From positions 62,001 through 126,000 of the forward strand of contig NZ_CANLYI010000003.1 of NCBI RefSeq assembly GCF_947495255.1: a stretch of 64,000 nt of DNA, given 5' to 3'. The DNA is from an uncultured Winogradskyella sp. (GTDB taxonomy: Bacteria; Bacteroidota; Bacteroidia; Flavobacteriales; Flavobacteriaceae). Position 1 is the first letter of the stretch. The number at the start of each line of letters is the position of its first letter. Shown here piece by piece: positions 17,309 to 26,106 of the stretch. Below the pieces are notes generated by a model. That model saw only the letters and a list, made by a program, of their open reading frames with translations. It did not search any database and was not told the DNA's origin. A program made the position numbers and the translations under genes.

Positions 17309-18010
17309 TTAGTGGCATTCAATGGCGCTTGTCGCTGTTTCTATAATTGGAGCAGGAGAGACATAAGGAATACCTAAGCCCAAACCTCTAAGAATAAATA
17401 GTAATCCAATAACAACGACAAAAGCCGGAATAGCTTTTTGGATACGTTGCTTTATAGTACTATTTAAAAACTTACCCAAGTAGATAGCTGTGGTCATTAA
17501 TGGTATTGTACCTAACCCAAATAGAATCATATACAAACTACCTTCTACTAAGCTACCGGTAGCAATAGCACCAAATACAGCCATATAAACTAAGCCACAT
17601 GGTAAAAAACCATTAAGAAAACCAATAGTTAAAAATGTATCTGCAGTTTTCTTTTTTAGTGCTTTACCTAAAGATGATTTAATTTTAGATATAAATTTAT
17701 AAAGTGGTTTTGAAAGGTTGTATTTTCCGATTGTTTTATGAGGTAAAAGAATAATTACAATCATTAAAACACCAATTACAATTGAGAGTTGTTGTTGTAT
17801 GCCAAAAATGTAGAAGCTTTTGCCAAGAAGGCCAAAAACTAATCCGATAATGCTGTATGCGAGTAGTCTACCAAAGTGATAGATCGCAATCTGGCTTACT
17901 TTTTTAAAAGAATTGTAGCGATCCACTGGCAACATAAAGGCAATTGGGCCACACATACCAACACAGTGTAAACTCCCTAATAAGCCTAATATGAGAGCCG
18001 AAACTAACAT
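17309..18010 (-). CDS. TauE/SafE-like membrane protein of the cco cluster
   Basis: A 233-residue membrane protein with six predicted helices. It opens with LLGSLHCVGMCGPIAFMLP, the Cys-containing motif of the DsbD_2-like sulfite exporter TauE/SafE group. In Bacteroidetes this protein is regularly found after FixH in cco clusters and is thought to handle copper for the oxidase, although direct evidence is thin. The His and two Cys near the N-terminus could bind copper. It starts immediately after the ccoH stop codon. It is probably the last gene of the cco operon. Confidence 0.82.
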   Translation of the reverse strand: MLVSALILGLLGSLHCVGMCGPIAFMLPVDRYNSFKKVSQIAIYHFGRLLAYSIIGLVFGLLGKSFYIFGIQQQLSIVIGVLMIVIILLPHKTIGKYNLSKPLYKFISKIKSSLGKALKKKTADTFLTIGFLNGFLPCGLVYMAVFGAIATGSLVEGSLYMILFGLGTIPLMTTAIYLGKFLNSTIKQRIQKAIPAFVVVIGLLFILRGLGLGIPYVSPAPIIETATSAIECH

Positions 18011-18457
18011 TTAATAATTGATTTCTTTTTTATAAAGATAAGAATTAGTGTTATATTTCCAGTCTATTTTAAGGTTCCAACGACCATCCAACAAGCGTTT
18101 GTCAGGTATGAGCAAATTATGGTTAGACAATGAAATTGGAGTTTCAAAATCTAATTGCTTGTTAGATGGTCTGTATAGGAACACTTTTCCTTCAATATTT
18201 TTATAATCTAAATTTTTTGGGAATGTGATTTGAATACCGTCTTTGGTTTTTTTCCAAGTAATATTAGTGCTTAGCGTTTTTGAATGTTCTTCTTTATCAA
18301 TATCATGCTGAAACTCTAGTTCTTGTCCATAATAGTCTTCAACTACTAAATCATGGTCATACTTTTTATTCGTACTCATACTTATAACAAAGTACATTAT
18401 AAATGAAATAAAACATACAAATGCTATTACTACTGCTGTTCCCCAATTTATTTTCAT
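18011..18457 (-). CDS. ccoH: Cytochrome oxidase assembly protein FixH/CcoH
   Basis: A 148-residue protein with one N-terminal transmembrane helix (about 6-28) and a periplasmic domain. The segment DHDLVVEDYYGQELEFQHDI is the typical FixH start of the soluble part, and DGRWNLKIDWKYNT is near the end. FixH is needed for assembly of cbb3 oxidase, probably alongside the copper pump CcoI. It is preceded by an 89-bp gap containing a two-tier stem-loop and followed without a gap by the TauE/SafE-like gene. Confidence 0.87.
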   Translation of the reverse strand: MKINWGTAVVIAFVCFISFIMYFVISMSTNKKYDHDLVVEDYYGQELEFQHDIDKEEHSKTLSTNITWKKTKDGIQITFPKNLDYKNIEGKVFLYRPSNKQLDFETPISLSNHNLLIPDKRLLDGRWNLKIDWKYNTNSYLYKKEINY

Positions 18458-18471
18458 AATTCAACTTCCCA

Positions 18472-18538
18472 AAAGGGAATCTCCATGTTTTAATTTTATA
18501 ATTCTGAAAATATGTTTTCAGAATCTTAATATCCCTTT
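18472..18538. other. Two-tier stem-loop between ccoG and ccoH
   Basis: An inner perfect 10-bp hairpin (ATTCTGAAAA 18501-18510, loop TATG, TTTTCAGAAT 18515-18524) is enclosed by a second 7-bp pairing (18472-18478 with 18532-18538). It has no terminal T-run, so an RNA-processing or stability element is more likely than a strong terminator. Confidence 0.6.
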
Positions 18539-18546
18539 AAGCCTCG

Positions 18547-19971
18547 CTAATTAAAACTTCTAGGACCTAAGAACGTTACAGATGTGGTTTCAATTAATTC
18601 ACCGTTACTGTAAAGGTCAATCATTACATCGTTTTTATCGCCAGATAAATCACTTTGTTTAAGCTCAATAAATAAAGTGCCTTCTGCTATGCCTTGAGCA
18701 TCAACTTTGAAAGTCTCTGAAGTAGATACAACGTCTATTGAACCATCCCAACCTCTTAACTTAAAGGTTAAATCGTCTATATCTTTAGATGTTTTATTAA
18801 CTAATTTAAAAGTGTAAACATTACTAATTATACCATTATCTTTATGTTCAAATAATTGACCTGGTAAACGTAATATTCTTGCTTCAACATCACTTCTCAG
18901 TAATAGCATACCTGCTAAAATCCCTATTAAAATAGTGAGTACAGATATGTAACCTTTCATACGAGCCGTTATTTTAAAAGGCTCTTTTTTCTCAATTTCA
19001 TCTTCACTAGCAAAACGAATTAAACCTTTGGGAAGATTTATGCTTTCCATAATATGGTCGCATTCATCTATACAAGCGGTACAATTAACACATTCTAATT
19101 GCGTTCCATTTCTAATGTCAATACCAGTAGGACAAACGTTAACACATTGATTACAATCAATACAATCACCATTTCCTAAAGCTTCTCGATCTTCATTTTT
19201 TCTGAATTTCTTTCTACCGTTTTCTGCTTCTCCACGTTTGTAATCGTATGCGACAACTATAGATTTATTATCTAAAAGAACACCTTGTAAACGGCCGTAA
19301 GGACATGCTATGATGCATACTTGCTCTCTAAACCAAGCAAAAACAAAGTAAAATACAGCTGTAAATATTAGTAGCGGAATAAGTGTACCTGTGTGTTCAA
19401 ATGGACCTTCGGTAATATATTTTAGTAATTTATCTCCTCCAATTAAATAGGCTAAAAATACATTAGCAATTACAAAGGAAATCACTAAAAATATAAACCA
19501 TTTTAGTACTCGTTTTCTAATTTTATCTGCGTCCCATTTTTGGCGTTGTAAACGCATTTGTTTGTTACGATCACCATCTATCCAATATTCTATTCGTCTA
19601 AAGACCATTTCTAAAAAGATAGTCTGAGGACAAATCCAACCACAAAAAACACGTCCAAAACCTACTGTAAACAAGGTAATGAAAACAACACCTATCAACA
19701 TTGAAATTACAAATAGATAGAAATCTTGTGGCCAAAACGGAAAACCAAAAATATTGAAACGCCTTTCTAAAATATTAAATAAAAGAAATTGATTGCCATT
19801 TATTTTTATGAAAGGTGCAGCTAGTAAAAATGCTAATAAGAAATAGCTAACTATTTTGCGTTTTTCATATAATGGACCAGAAGGTTTTTTGGGAAATACC
19901 CATTTACGTTTACCTTCTTCATCAATGGTACCAATTGAATCTCTAAATATTTCTTTGTCTGGCGTTTCCAT
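18547..19971 (-). CDS. ccoG: Cytochrome oxidase assembly ferredoxin CcoG
   Basis: A 474-residue inner-membrane iron-sulfur protein. It has an N-terminal helical part with CGWICPQTIFLEM, then CIIACPYGRLQG, then a double 4Fe-4S ferredoxin region (CIDCNQCVNVCP and CVNCTACIDECDH). A final helix and an Ig-like C-terminal domain follow (from about 370). CcoG (RdxA/FixG) is reported to reduce Cu(II) to Cu(I) for the CcoN copper centre. It lies 22 bp after ccoP in the operon. The cysteines are all present. Confidence 0.93.
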   Translation of the reverse strand: METPDKEIFRDSIGTIDEEGKRKWVFPKKPSGPLYEKRKIVSYFLLAFLLAAPFIKINGNQFLLFNILERRFNIFGFPFWPQDFYLFVISMLIGVVFITLFTVGFGRVFCGWICPQTIFLEMVFRRIEYWIDGDRNKQMRLQRQKWDADKIRKRVLKWFIFLVISFVIANVFLAYLIGGDKLLKYITEGPFEHTGTLIPLLIFTAVFYFVFAWFREQVCIIACPYGRLQGVLLDNKSIVVAYDYKRGEAENGRKKFRKNEDREALGNGDCIDCNQCVNVCPTGIDIRNGTQLECVNCTACIDECDHIMESINLPKGLIRFASEDEIEKKEPFKITARMKGYISVLTILIGILAGMLLLRSDVEARILRLPGQLFEHKDNGIISNVYTFKLVNKTSKDIDDLTFKLRGWDGSIDVVSTSETFKVDAQGIAEGTLFIELKQSDLSGDKNDVMIDLYSNGELIETTSVTFLGPRSFN

Positions 19972-19993
19972 TTTTCTTTTTTAATAACTCTTA

Positions 19994-20968
19994 TTAGTTA
20001 TTAGATACTACATTTTCAACAGTTTCAGTTACTTCATCAATAGTAGTATTGTTATTCTCTTCTGTCGCATCTGATTTAGGACTTTCAGCACCTTCTTCTA
20101 CCCAAATATCGCCTTCTGCAGCTTTAGGTTCAGCAGGTGTTGTACCTTGAAAACTTAAAACGTAACTAGCAACCTGAGCCATTTCTAGAGGTTTTAATTC
20201 AGATTTCCATGATACCATACCTTTACCATCTCGTCCACCTTCAGAAATAGTTTTGAAGACATTTTTAATACCTCCACCTAAAATCCAGTGTTGGTCAGTT
20301 AAGTTAGGTCCAATTCCACCACCACCATCAGCTTTATGACAAGCAACACAGTTAGCTTCGAAGGTTTTTTTACCAGCATTTAAATCTGCTGTTTCAGTTA
20401 AAAGTTCTACCGTGTTAAAATCAACTAAGCCTTTAGCAGTTTTTTTATACTCTTCTATTGCTGCATTTGCTTCAGCATATTCAATCTCATATTCAACAAA
20501 TTGATTATCTGCATTTAGTACATGATAACGTACCATATAAATAACCGCAAATACTATTGAGATATAAAAGCTATATACCCACCATGGTGGTAAATTATTA
20601 TCTAATTCTTTGATGCCATCGTAATTATGGTCTAATATAATTTCGCTTTCTTCTTCAATCGCTTTTTGCTTACCAACGAGTTTTGTATAAAGTGCTTTTA
20701 CTTTAGTAAATTGTGGTGTTTTAGTTCTTGATGCTTCGTATCGTTTTTTTCCTTCTTCATCTAAACTTTGATAAAGAATATTGTCCATAGAACTAACAAT
20801 ACCTTCAATTGCAATTAGTACTAGTAATACTAATAATAAGAACAATAAAATAATTGGCTGCTCAATAAAAGCGGGTTTATCTCCTGAGTCTACAAAGTAT
20901 TCAACAAGTCCGGCAATAGCAAAAAAGATTACAGGTACTCTAATGTATGATGGAATTAAATGTCTCAT
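19994..20968 (-). CDS. ccoP: cbb3 oxidase subunit CcoP, single heme c form
   Basis: A 324-residue membrane-anchored cytochrome c. Two helices lie in the first 60 residues and a third around 128-148 (PPWWVYSFYISIVFAVIYMV, the typical CcoP anchor). One heme c domain follows, with CVACH (207-211) and distal Met in KGMVSW (251). Classical proteobacterial CcoP has two CxxCH motifs. Here I find only one, as is usual in Bacteroidetes. The C-terminal tail is acidic and low-complexity. Its start overlaps the ccoQ stop by 4 bp. It passes electrons to the CcoO/CcoN part. Confidence 0.93.
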   Translation of the reverse strand: MRHLIPSYIRVPVIFFAIAGLVEYFVDSGDKPAFIEQPIILLFLLLVLLVLIAIEGIVSSMDNILYQSLDEEGKKRYEASRTKTPQFTKVKALYTKLVGKQKAIEEESEIILDHNYDGIKELDNNLPPWWVYSFYISIVFAVIYMVRYHVLNADNQFVEYEIEYAEANAAIEEYKKTAKGLVDFNTVELLTETADLNAGKKTFEANCVACHKADGGGGIGPNLTDQHWILGGGIKNVFKTISEGGRDGKGMVSWKSELKPLEMAQVASYVLSFQGTTPAEPKAAEGDIWVEEGAESPKSDATEENNNTTIDEVTETVENVVSNN

Positions 20969-21150
20969 ATTTCGGTGTCGTTTTGGTTGTCTAATGGTAT
21001 ATTACTAACAGTTGTTATATAGTCTTTCTTAGCCGTTATTACCCAGTAGAATAACACAACAAAGAAAACAAAAAAGATAAGAAGTGATATCATTGGGTAT
21101 ATTTCTATACCTGTGATACTTTCCATATGGTTTTTTACAAATTTTAACAT
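20965..21150 (-). CDS. ccoQ: cbb3 oxidase small subunit CcoQ
   Basis: A 61-residue protein with one hydrophobic helix (about residues 20-41, IYPMISLLIFFVFFVVLFYW) followed by a polar tail. The size, helix position and placement between the catalytic subunit and CcoP (6 bp after ccoNO, 4 bp overlap with ccoP) identify it as CcoQ/FixQ, which stabilises the complex. The sequence itself carries little specific signal, so context decides the call. Confidence 0.85.
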   Translation of the reverse strand: MLKFVKNHMESITGIEIYPMISLLIFFVFFVVLFYWVITAKKDYITTVSNIPLDNQNDTEI

Positions 21151-21156
21151 GGTTTC

Positions 21157-23355
21157 TTAGTTTTGAACAGTTTCGTCTATAATATCTTTAACTTTAATAT
21201 CAGTACCAAGTCGCTGTAAATAAGCAATCATCGCTACGATTTCTCTATTTCGCATTTCTACGAAATCTTCACCAGACGCTGCTTTGTCTGCCTCATAAGA
21301 GGCTACAAAATCAGGGTCGTTATATAGACTTTTCTCAATTTTAGTTCCTTGTTCTAACATTGCTGCTTGAGCATTAGCTATATCTTCTTCTGTATATGGA
21401 ACACCTAAAGTTACCATTACTTCCATTTTCTTTTCGGTATCAGATTTGTCCAATTCGTTTCTAATTAACCATTGGTAAGCTGGCATAATAGAACCTGTAG
21501 AAATACCTTGAGGATCATACATGTGGTTAAAGTGCCAGTTATCTGAATACTTTCCACCAACTCTATGTAAATCTGGTCCAGTACGTTTACTTCCCCAAAG
21601 GAATGGGTGATCGTATACAAACTCTCCGGCTTTAGAATATTCTCCGTAACGTTCTACTTCTGATCTAAACGGACGTACCATTTGGGAGTGACAACCCACA
21701 CAACCTTCTCTAATGTAAAGATCTCTACCTTCTAATTCTAAAGGTGTATATGGTTTAACACTACTAATAGTAGGAATGTTAGATTTTACAACAATCGTAG
21801 GTATAATCTGTACAACACCACCAATTAAAATAGCAATTGTTGCGTAGATTGTTAATAATACTGGCTTACGCTCTAACCAAGTGTGCCATCCTTCACCTGC
21901 AACACGACTTTTAGATACACGTTTTAAAGCTGGTGCTTCTGCAAGTTCATCTGTTACTTTATGATCAGATTTTGCGATAGTCATTATTACATTGTATACT
22001 AATATTAACATACCGGTAAGGTATAATGTACCACCAATAGCACGCATCCAATACATTGGCATAATTTCAGTAACAGTTTCTAAGAAGTTACCGTAAACTA
22101 AAGTACCATCTGGATTAAATTGTTTCCACATACTTGCTTGTGCAAAACCAGCAACATACAATGGTAATGCATAAAGCATAATACCTAAAGTGCCTATCCA
22201 AAAGTGAACGTTTGCTAAACCAATAGAGAAAAGTTTAGTTTTAAATAATCTTGGGATTAACCAATATATCATACCAAAGGCTAAGAAACCATTCCAAGCT
22301 AATGCTCCAACGTGAACGTGAGCAATAATCCAATCCGTAAAGTGCGCAATAGCATTTACGTTTTTAAGAGATAGCATTGGTCCTTCAAATGTAGCCATAC
22401 CATAACCAGTAATAGCTACAACCATAAACTTTAAAACTGGGTCAGTACGGACTTTATCCCAAGCACCACGCAAGGTTAATAATCCGTTAATCATTCCACC
22501 CCAAGAAGGCATCAATAACATTACAGAGAATGCTACACCTAAGTGTTGAGCCCATTCTGGTAAAGCTGTATATAGCAAGTGGTGAGGTCCTGCCCAAATA
22601 TATATGAAGATTAATGACCAAAAGTGAACTATAGATAATCTATAAGAGTAAACAGGTCTATTTGCTGCTTTAGGAACAAAATAATACATTAAACCTAAGA
22701 AAGGAGTTGTAAGGAAAAATGCAACCGCATTATGTCCGTACCACCATTGCACCAAGGCATCTTGTACTCCTGCATAAACTGAATAACTTTTCATACCTGT
22801 AAAACTCACAGGAATTTCTAAACTATTAAATATATGAAGTACAGCTACCGTTACAAATGTAGCAATGTAAAACCAAATTGCTACATATAAGTGACGTTGA
22901 CGACGCTTAAGCATTGTACCAATTAAGTTAATACCAAAAGCTACCCAAATTAAAGCAATAGCAATATCAAAAGGCCATTCTAATTCAGCATATTCTTTAG
23001 ATGTTGAATATCCAAGTGGCAGTGTTATTGCTGCACCGACTATAATAAGTTGCCAACCCCAAAAATTGATATTACTCAATAAATCACTAAACATCCTCGC
23101 TTTTAATAAACGTTGAGTAGAATAGTAGACTCCTGCAAAAATAGCATTACCTACAAAGGCAAAGATTACTGCATTGGTATGTAATGGTCTTAATCGACCA
23201 AAACTTAACCAAGAGATACCATCAGTCATGTTTGGGAATAAAAACATAAAGGCAAGTAGAAGTCCTACAAGCATTCCAACCACACCAAAAACAATAGTGG
23301 CATAGAGGAATTTTTTAACGATTTTATTATCGTAATAGAATTGTTGCATTTCCAT
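21157..23355 (-). CDS. ccoNO: Fused cbb3 oxidase catalytic subunit CcoN-CcoO
   Basis: A 732-residue protein combining the heme-copper subunit and the first cytochrome c subunit. Residues 1-about 480 are CcoN: low-spin heme ligand His 59, CuB ligands His 208 ([11 protein letters not shown]) and His 258-259 (AGPHHLLYT), and the HVH pair 346/348 (WIIAHVHVG). After a linker, residues about 500-732 are CcoO with one transmembrane helix, heme site CVGCH (552-556) and [15 protein letters not shown]. The enzyme reduces oxygen to water with high affinity and pumps protons. This N-O fusion is a known Bacteroidetes arrangement. It starts 10 bp after ccoS. Confidence 0.96.
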   Translation of the reverse strand: MEMQQFYYDNKIVKKFLYATIVFGVVGMLVGLLLAFMFLFPNMTDGISWLSFGRLRPLHTNAVIFAFVGNAIFAGVYYSTQRLLKARMFSDLLSNINFWGWQLIIVGAAITLPLGYSTSKEYAELEWPFDIAIALIWVAFGINLIGTMLKRRQRHLYVAIWFYIATFVTVAVLHIFNSLEIPVSFTGMKSYSVYAGVQDALVQWWYGHNAVAFFLTTPFLGLMYYFVPKAANRPVYSYRLSIVHFWSLIFIYIWAGPHHLLYTALPEWAQHLGVAFSVMLLMPSWGGMINGLLTLRGAWDKVRTDPVLKFMVVAITGYGMATFEGPMLSLKNVNAIAHFTDWIIAHVHVGALAWNGFLAFGMIYWLIPRLFKTKLFSIGLANVHFWIGTLGIMLYALPLYVAGFAQASMWKQFNPDGTLVYGNFLETVTEIMPMYWMRAIGGTLYLTGMLILVYNVIMTIAKSDHKVTDELAEAPALKRVSKSRVAGEGWHTWLERKPVLLTIYATIAILIGGVVQIIPTIVVKSNIPTISSVKPYTPLELEGRDLYIREGCVGCHSQMVRPFRSEVERYGEYSKAGEFVYDHPFLWGSKRTGPDLHRVGGKYSDNWHFNHMYDPQGISTGSIMPAYQWLIRNELDKSDTEKKMEVMVTLGVPYTEEDIANAQAAMLEQGTKIEKSLYNDPDFVASYEADKAASGEDFVEMRNREIVAMIAYLQRLGTDIKVKDIIDETVQN

Positions 23356-23365
23356 ATAAAAAAAA

Positions 23366-23551
23366 TTAGTCGGTTTTAGTTTGTATTGATGTATTAGGTT
23401 TTTCTTTTACTAACTCGTCTTCAAAAAGCATTCGTACAGATGGTGTATAGTCATCATCGTATTGGCCAGACCTTACTGCTATTATAAAAATAACAAAGAA
23501 AGTCACGCCAACGATTACGCTAACAGTTAACAAAATATAAATAACACTCAT
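23366..23551 (-). CDS. ccoS: cbb3 oxidase maturation protein CcoS
   Basis: A 61-residue protein with a single N-terminal helix (about 3-26) and a soluble tail with [18 protein letters not shown], the CcoS signature region. CcoS is required for cofactor insertion into cbb3 oxidase. Here it is the first gene of the cco structural operon, directly behind an FNR-type promoter. The predicted leader is only about 14 bases. Confidence 0.9.
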   Translation of the reverse strand: MSVIYILLTVSVIVGVTFFVIFIIAVRSGQYDDDYTPSVRMLFEDELVKEKPNTSIQTKTD

Positions 23552-23570
23552 ACCTATTGAAGTTATGGCC

Positions 23571-23613
23571 CAAAAATAATATTGAACCTTGTCTTAAAAC
23601 ATGACATTTATCA
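23571..23613 (-). promoter_or_regulatory. FNR-type box and -7 element of the cco operon
   Basis: On the minus strand TGATAAATGTCA (23613-23602) is followed after exactly 23 bp by TATTTTTG (23578-23571). Transcription should begin near 23565, about 14 bases before the ccoS ATG, with the box centred near -41.5. It drives ccoS-NO-Q-P-G-H and the TauE-like gene. Confidence 0.85.
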
Positions 23614-23624
23614 TATTGAATAAT

Positions 23625-26000
23625 TTATTTTAATTTTCTTCCTAAAATATTAGTAACAATTGTGGTGAATACAACGATACTAATAGAACTTAAAGGCATT
23701 AAGATTGCGGCAACCACAGGTTCTAATTGTCCGGTTACGGCAAAGTATAATCCAATAACATTATAAAAAAATGAAAGTAAAAAGCTCCATTTGATAATCT
23801 TTATTACTGATTTAGAAGCCGTTATGTATGAAAACAATTCCTCAAATTTTGTAGCATCTAAAATGGCATCACAAGCAGGAGAGAAAACGTTTACATCTTC
23901 AGATATAGCGATACCAACGTCACTTTGTGCTAATGCTCCAGCATCGTTTAATCCATCTCCAATCATTAATACTTTTGCACCTTCGGATTGATGATATTTT
24001 ATAAAATCTAGTTTGTCTTCTGGTTTCTGATTAAAAATTAATTTGGTTTTAGCTGGAAGCATTTTTTTTAAGTTTTCGCGTTCACCTTCATTATCACCAG
24101 AGAGAATAACCAAATCAAATTGCTGTTTTAATTGATTGAATAATTTTGAAACACCTTTTCTATAGCTATTGTAAAATGTGAATTTTCCTTTGTAAACGTT
24201 GTTACTACTAACATGAACGGTAGTATTTAAAACAGCTGAATTATTAGGGTTTCCTACAAAACTAGCGGAACCAATTTTCATGTTTATAGCATTATGTTTT
24301 ACTTCAATGCCTTTACCTATGTGCTCTTCAAAAGCATCAAGCGTGACAATATTGTTTTCTTGTAAAACATTATATAATGTTCTACTTAAAGGATGATTAG
24401 AGCCTCTAAGTGAGTTTTTAAGAACTAGATTTTCAGAATCAGATAACAAATCACCATCATACTCTGCATCACTATCTTTATTAGACGTAATAGTTCCGGT
24501 TTTATCAAATATAATCGTATTTATTTGGGCAAGTTGCTCAATAACACTTGCATTTTTTACATAGAATTTTTGTTTACCAAATATTCTTAAAAGGTTTCCA
24601 AAAGTAAAAGGTGCAGAAAGAGCAATAGCACAAGGGCAAGCTATAATTAATACAGCTGTAAAAACATTCATCGCCTTTGTACTATCTGTAAATAGCCAAA
24701 AAACGGTTGCTATCACTGAAACACTTAAAATGGCAATAGTGAAATGTTTGCTTATAGTATTGGTGATATTGGTAAAGCCATCTTCTTTGTTTTTATTAAA
24801 AACATCGTTACTCCATAACTGTGTGAGGTAACTTTGTTCAACAGATTTTATAGCTTCCATTTCAATAACACCATTGGTTTGTTTACCACCAGCAAAGAGT
24901 TTGTCGCCAGATTGTTTGGAAATTGTTTGTGATTCTCCTGTAACAAAACTGTAATCTATTTTAGCTTTTCCGTTAATTAAAACACCGTCTACAGGGATTA
25001 ATTCTTCATTCCGAATTAAAATACGGTCACCTTTTTCAATATCATAAACCTGAATCGTTTCTTCAAAACCATCCTTATTAATCTTTGTAATAGCAATAGG
25101 GAAGTAAGATTTGTAATCGCGCTCAAAGGATAAAAAATCGTATGTTTTCTGCTGAAAAAACTTACCAACTAACAGGAAGAAAACCAAACCAGCAAGACTA
25201 TCAAAAAATCCAGAACCTAAGTCAAAAATAATTTCGATAGTACTCCTAATAAATAAGACTGAAATTCCTAATGCAATAGGGACATCAATATTTAGAAGTT
25301 TTGTCCTTAATCCTTTAAATGCTGAAATAAAATAATCTTGAGCAGAATAAAATACAATAGGAAGCGAGAGAGCAAACATTAACCATCTAAACAAGGGTTT
25401 GTATTGCTCTAACCAATATTCGTTCACTTCAAAATACTCAGGAAATGATAAAAACATAATATTACCAAAACCAAAAGCGGCAACACCAAGTTTATAAATT
25501 AAGGTTCTATTAATATGCTGTTTTCCCGATTTAAAATCCTCTAAACTTATATACGGTTCATAACCAATAGAACTTAATAATAGGACTACAGATTTAAGAT
25601 TAGTAGTTTCAGAATTGTATGTAACTCTTACCGTTTTCTTACCAAAGTTAACTTGAGAATCTGAAATGTTAGGATTAAGTTTGTTAAGGTTTTCTAATAT
25701 CCAAATACAAGAACTACAGTGAATATGCGGAATATATAAGGTTGCAATTTCAATTGAATCACTTTGGAATTCTGTAAGTTTTTCTATGATGTTTTCTTGA
25801 GATAAAAAATCGTATTTACCTTCAATCTCTTTTGGAATTGCACCAGGTGAATTCTGTAAATCGTAATAACACGTTAAATCGTTCTCGTTAAAAATTTCGA
25901 AAACGGTTTTACAGCCATTACAACAGAATGATTTCTCCTGAAAACGTATAGGATGACTACCACAGTCATCGCCACAGTGAAAACAAGTATTGTTTTCCAT
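23625..26000 (-). CDS. ccoI: Copper-translocating P-type ATPase for cbb3 assembly
   Basis: The product is 791 residues when started at the ATG at 26000. It begins with a Cys-rich zinc-ribbon-like head (CFHCGDDC, CCNGCKTVFEIF) and a heavy-metal domain with CSSC (HIHCSSCIWILENLN). Eight helices follow, with the transport motif CPCAIALSAP, phosphorylation loop DKTGTITS and GDGLNDAGAL. It exports copper from the cytoplasm for cbb3 maturation. The frame opens upstream at 26042, but that start lies upstream of the predicted transcription start (about 26023), so 26000 is preferred. Its own FNR-type promoter and position next to fnr and ccoS support the CcoI assignment. Confidence 0.92.
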   Translation of the reverse strand: MENNTCFHCGDDCGSHPIRFQEKSFCCNGCKTVFEIFNENDLTCYYDLQNSPGAIPKEIEGKYDFLSQENIIEKLTEFQSDSIEIATLYIPHIHCSSCIWILENLNKLNPNISDSQVNFGKKTVRVTYNSETTNLKSVVLLLSSIGYEPYISLEDFKSGKQHINRTLIYKLGVAAFGFGNIMFLSFPEYFEVNEYWLEQYKPLFRWLMFALSLPIVFYSAQDYFISAFKGLRTKLLNIDVPIALGISVLFIRSTIEIIFDLGSGFFDSLAGLVFFLLVGKFFQQKTYDFLSFERDYKSYFPIAITKINKDGFEETIQVYDIEKGDRILIRNEELIPVDGVLINGKAKIDYSFVTGESQTISKQSGDKLFAGGKQTNGVIEMEAIKSVEQSYLTQLWSNDVFNKNKEDGFTNITNTISKHFTIAILSVSVIATVFWLFTDSTKAMNVFTAVLIIACPCAIALSAPFTFGNLLRIFGKQKFYVKNASVIEQLAQINTIIFDKTGTITSNKDSDAEYDGDLLSDSENLVLKNSLRGSNHPLSRTLYNVLQENNIVTLDAFEEHIGKGIEVKHNAINMKIGSASFVGNPNNSAVLNTTVHVSSNNVYKGKFTFYNSYRKGVSKLFNQLKQQFDLVILSGDNEGERENLKKMLPAKTKLIFNQKPEDKLDFIKYHQSEGAKVLMIGDGLNDAGALAQSDVGIAISEDVNVFSPACDAILDATKFEELFSYITASKSVIKIIKWSFLLSFFYNVIGLYFAVTGQLEPVVAAILMPLSSISIVVFTTIVTNILGRKLK

Positions 26001-26028
26001 ATTAAAATTTGCTCTATTATACCTATAA

Positions 26029-26071
26029 CAAAGGTCATACAATATAGTATTTTAATCTATGATATTTGTCA
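26029..26071 (-). promoter_or_regulatory. FNR-type box and -7 element of ccoI
   Basis: Read on the minus strand, TGACAAATATCA (26071-26060) is followed after exactly 23 bp by GACCTTTG (26036-26029), a -7 box with one mismatch to TAnnTTTG. Start of transcription is near 26023. The same box overlaps the promoter of the divergent fnr-like gene. Confidence 0.78.
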
Positions 26072-26080
26072 TGTTTTGAT

Positions 26081-26088
26081 TAACTTTG
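26081..26088 (+). promoter_or_regulatory. -7 element of the fnr-like gene
   Basis: TAACTTTG fits TAnnTTTG. It places the transcription start near 26094, which rules out the in-frame TTG at 26086 and supports ATG 26107. The box at 26060-26071 lies only 9 bp upstream of this element, a position that would interfere with polymerase rather than activate. Confidence 0.7.
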
Positions 26089-26106
26089 AAATCAATAGTT
26101 TCTGCA

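Noticed and set aside
26001..26042. Upstream in-frame start for ccoI
   Set aside because: It precedes the predicted transcription start near 26023. ATG 26000 gives the Cys-rich family N-terminus.
26086..26106. In-frame TTG start for the fnr-like gene
   Set aside because: It overlaps the promoter -7 box at 26081-26088, so it would lie upstream of the transcription start. ATG 26107 gives the family N-terminus MSKCDQC.
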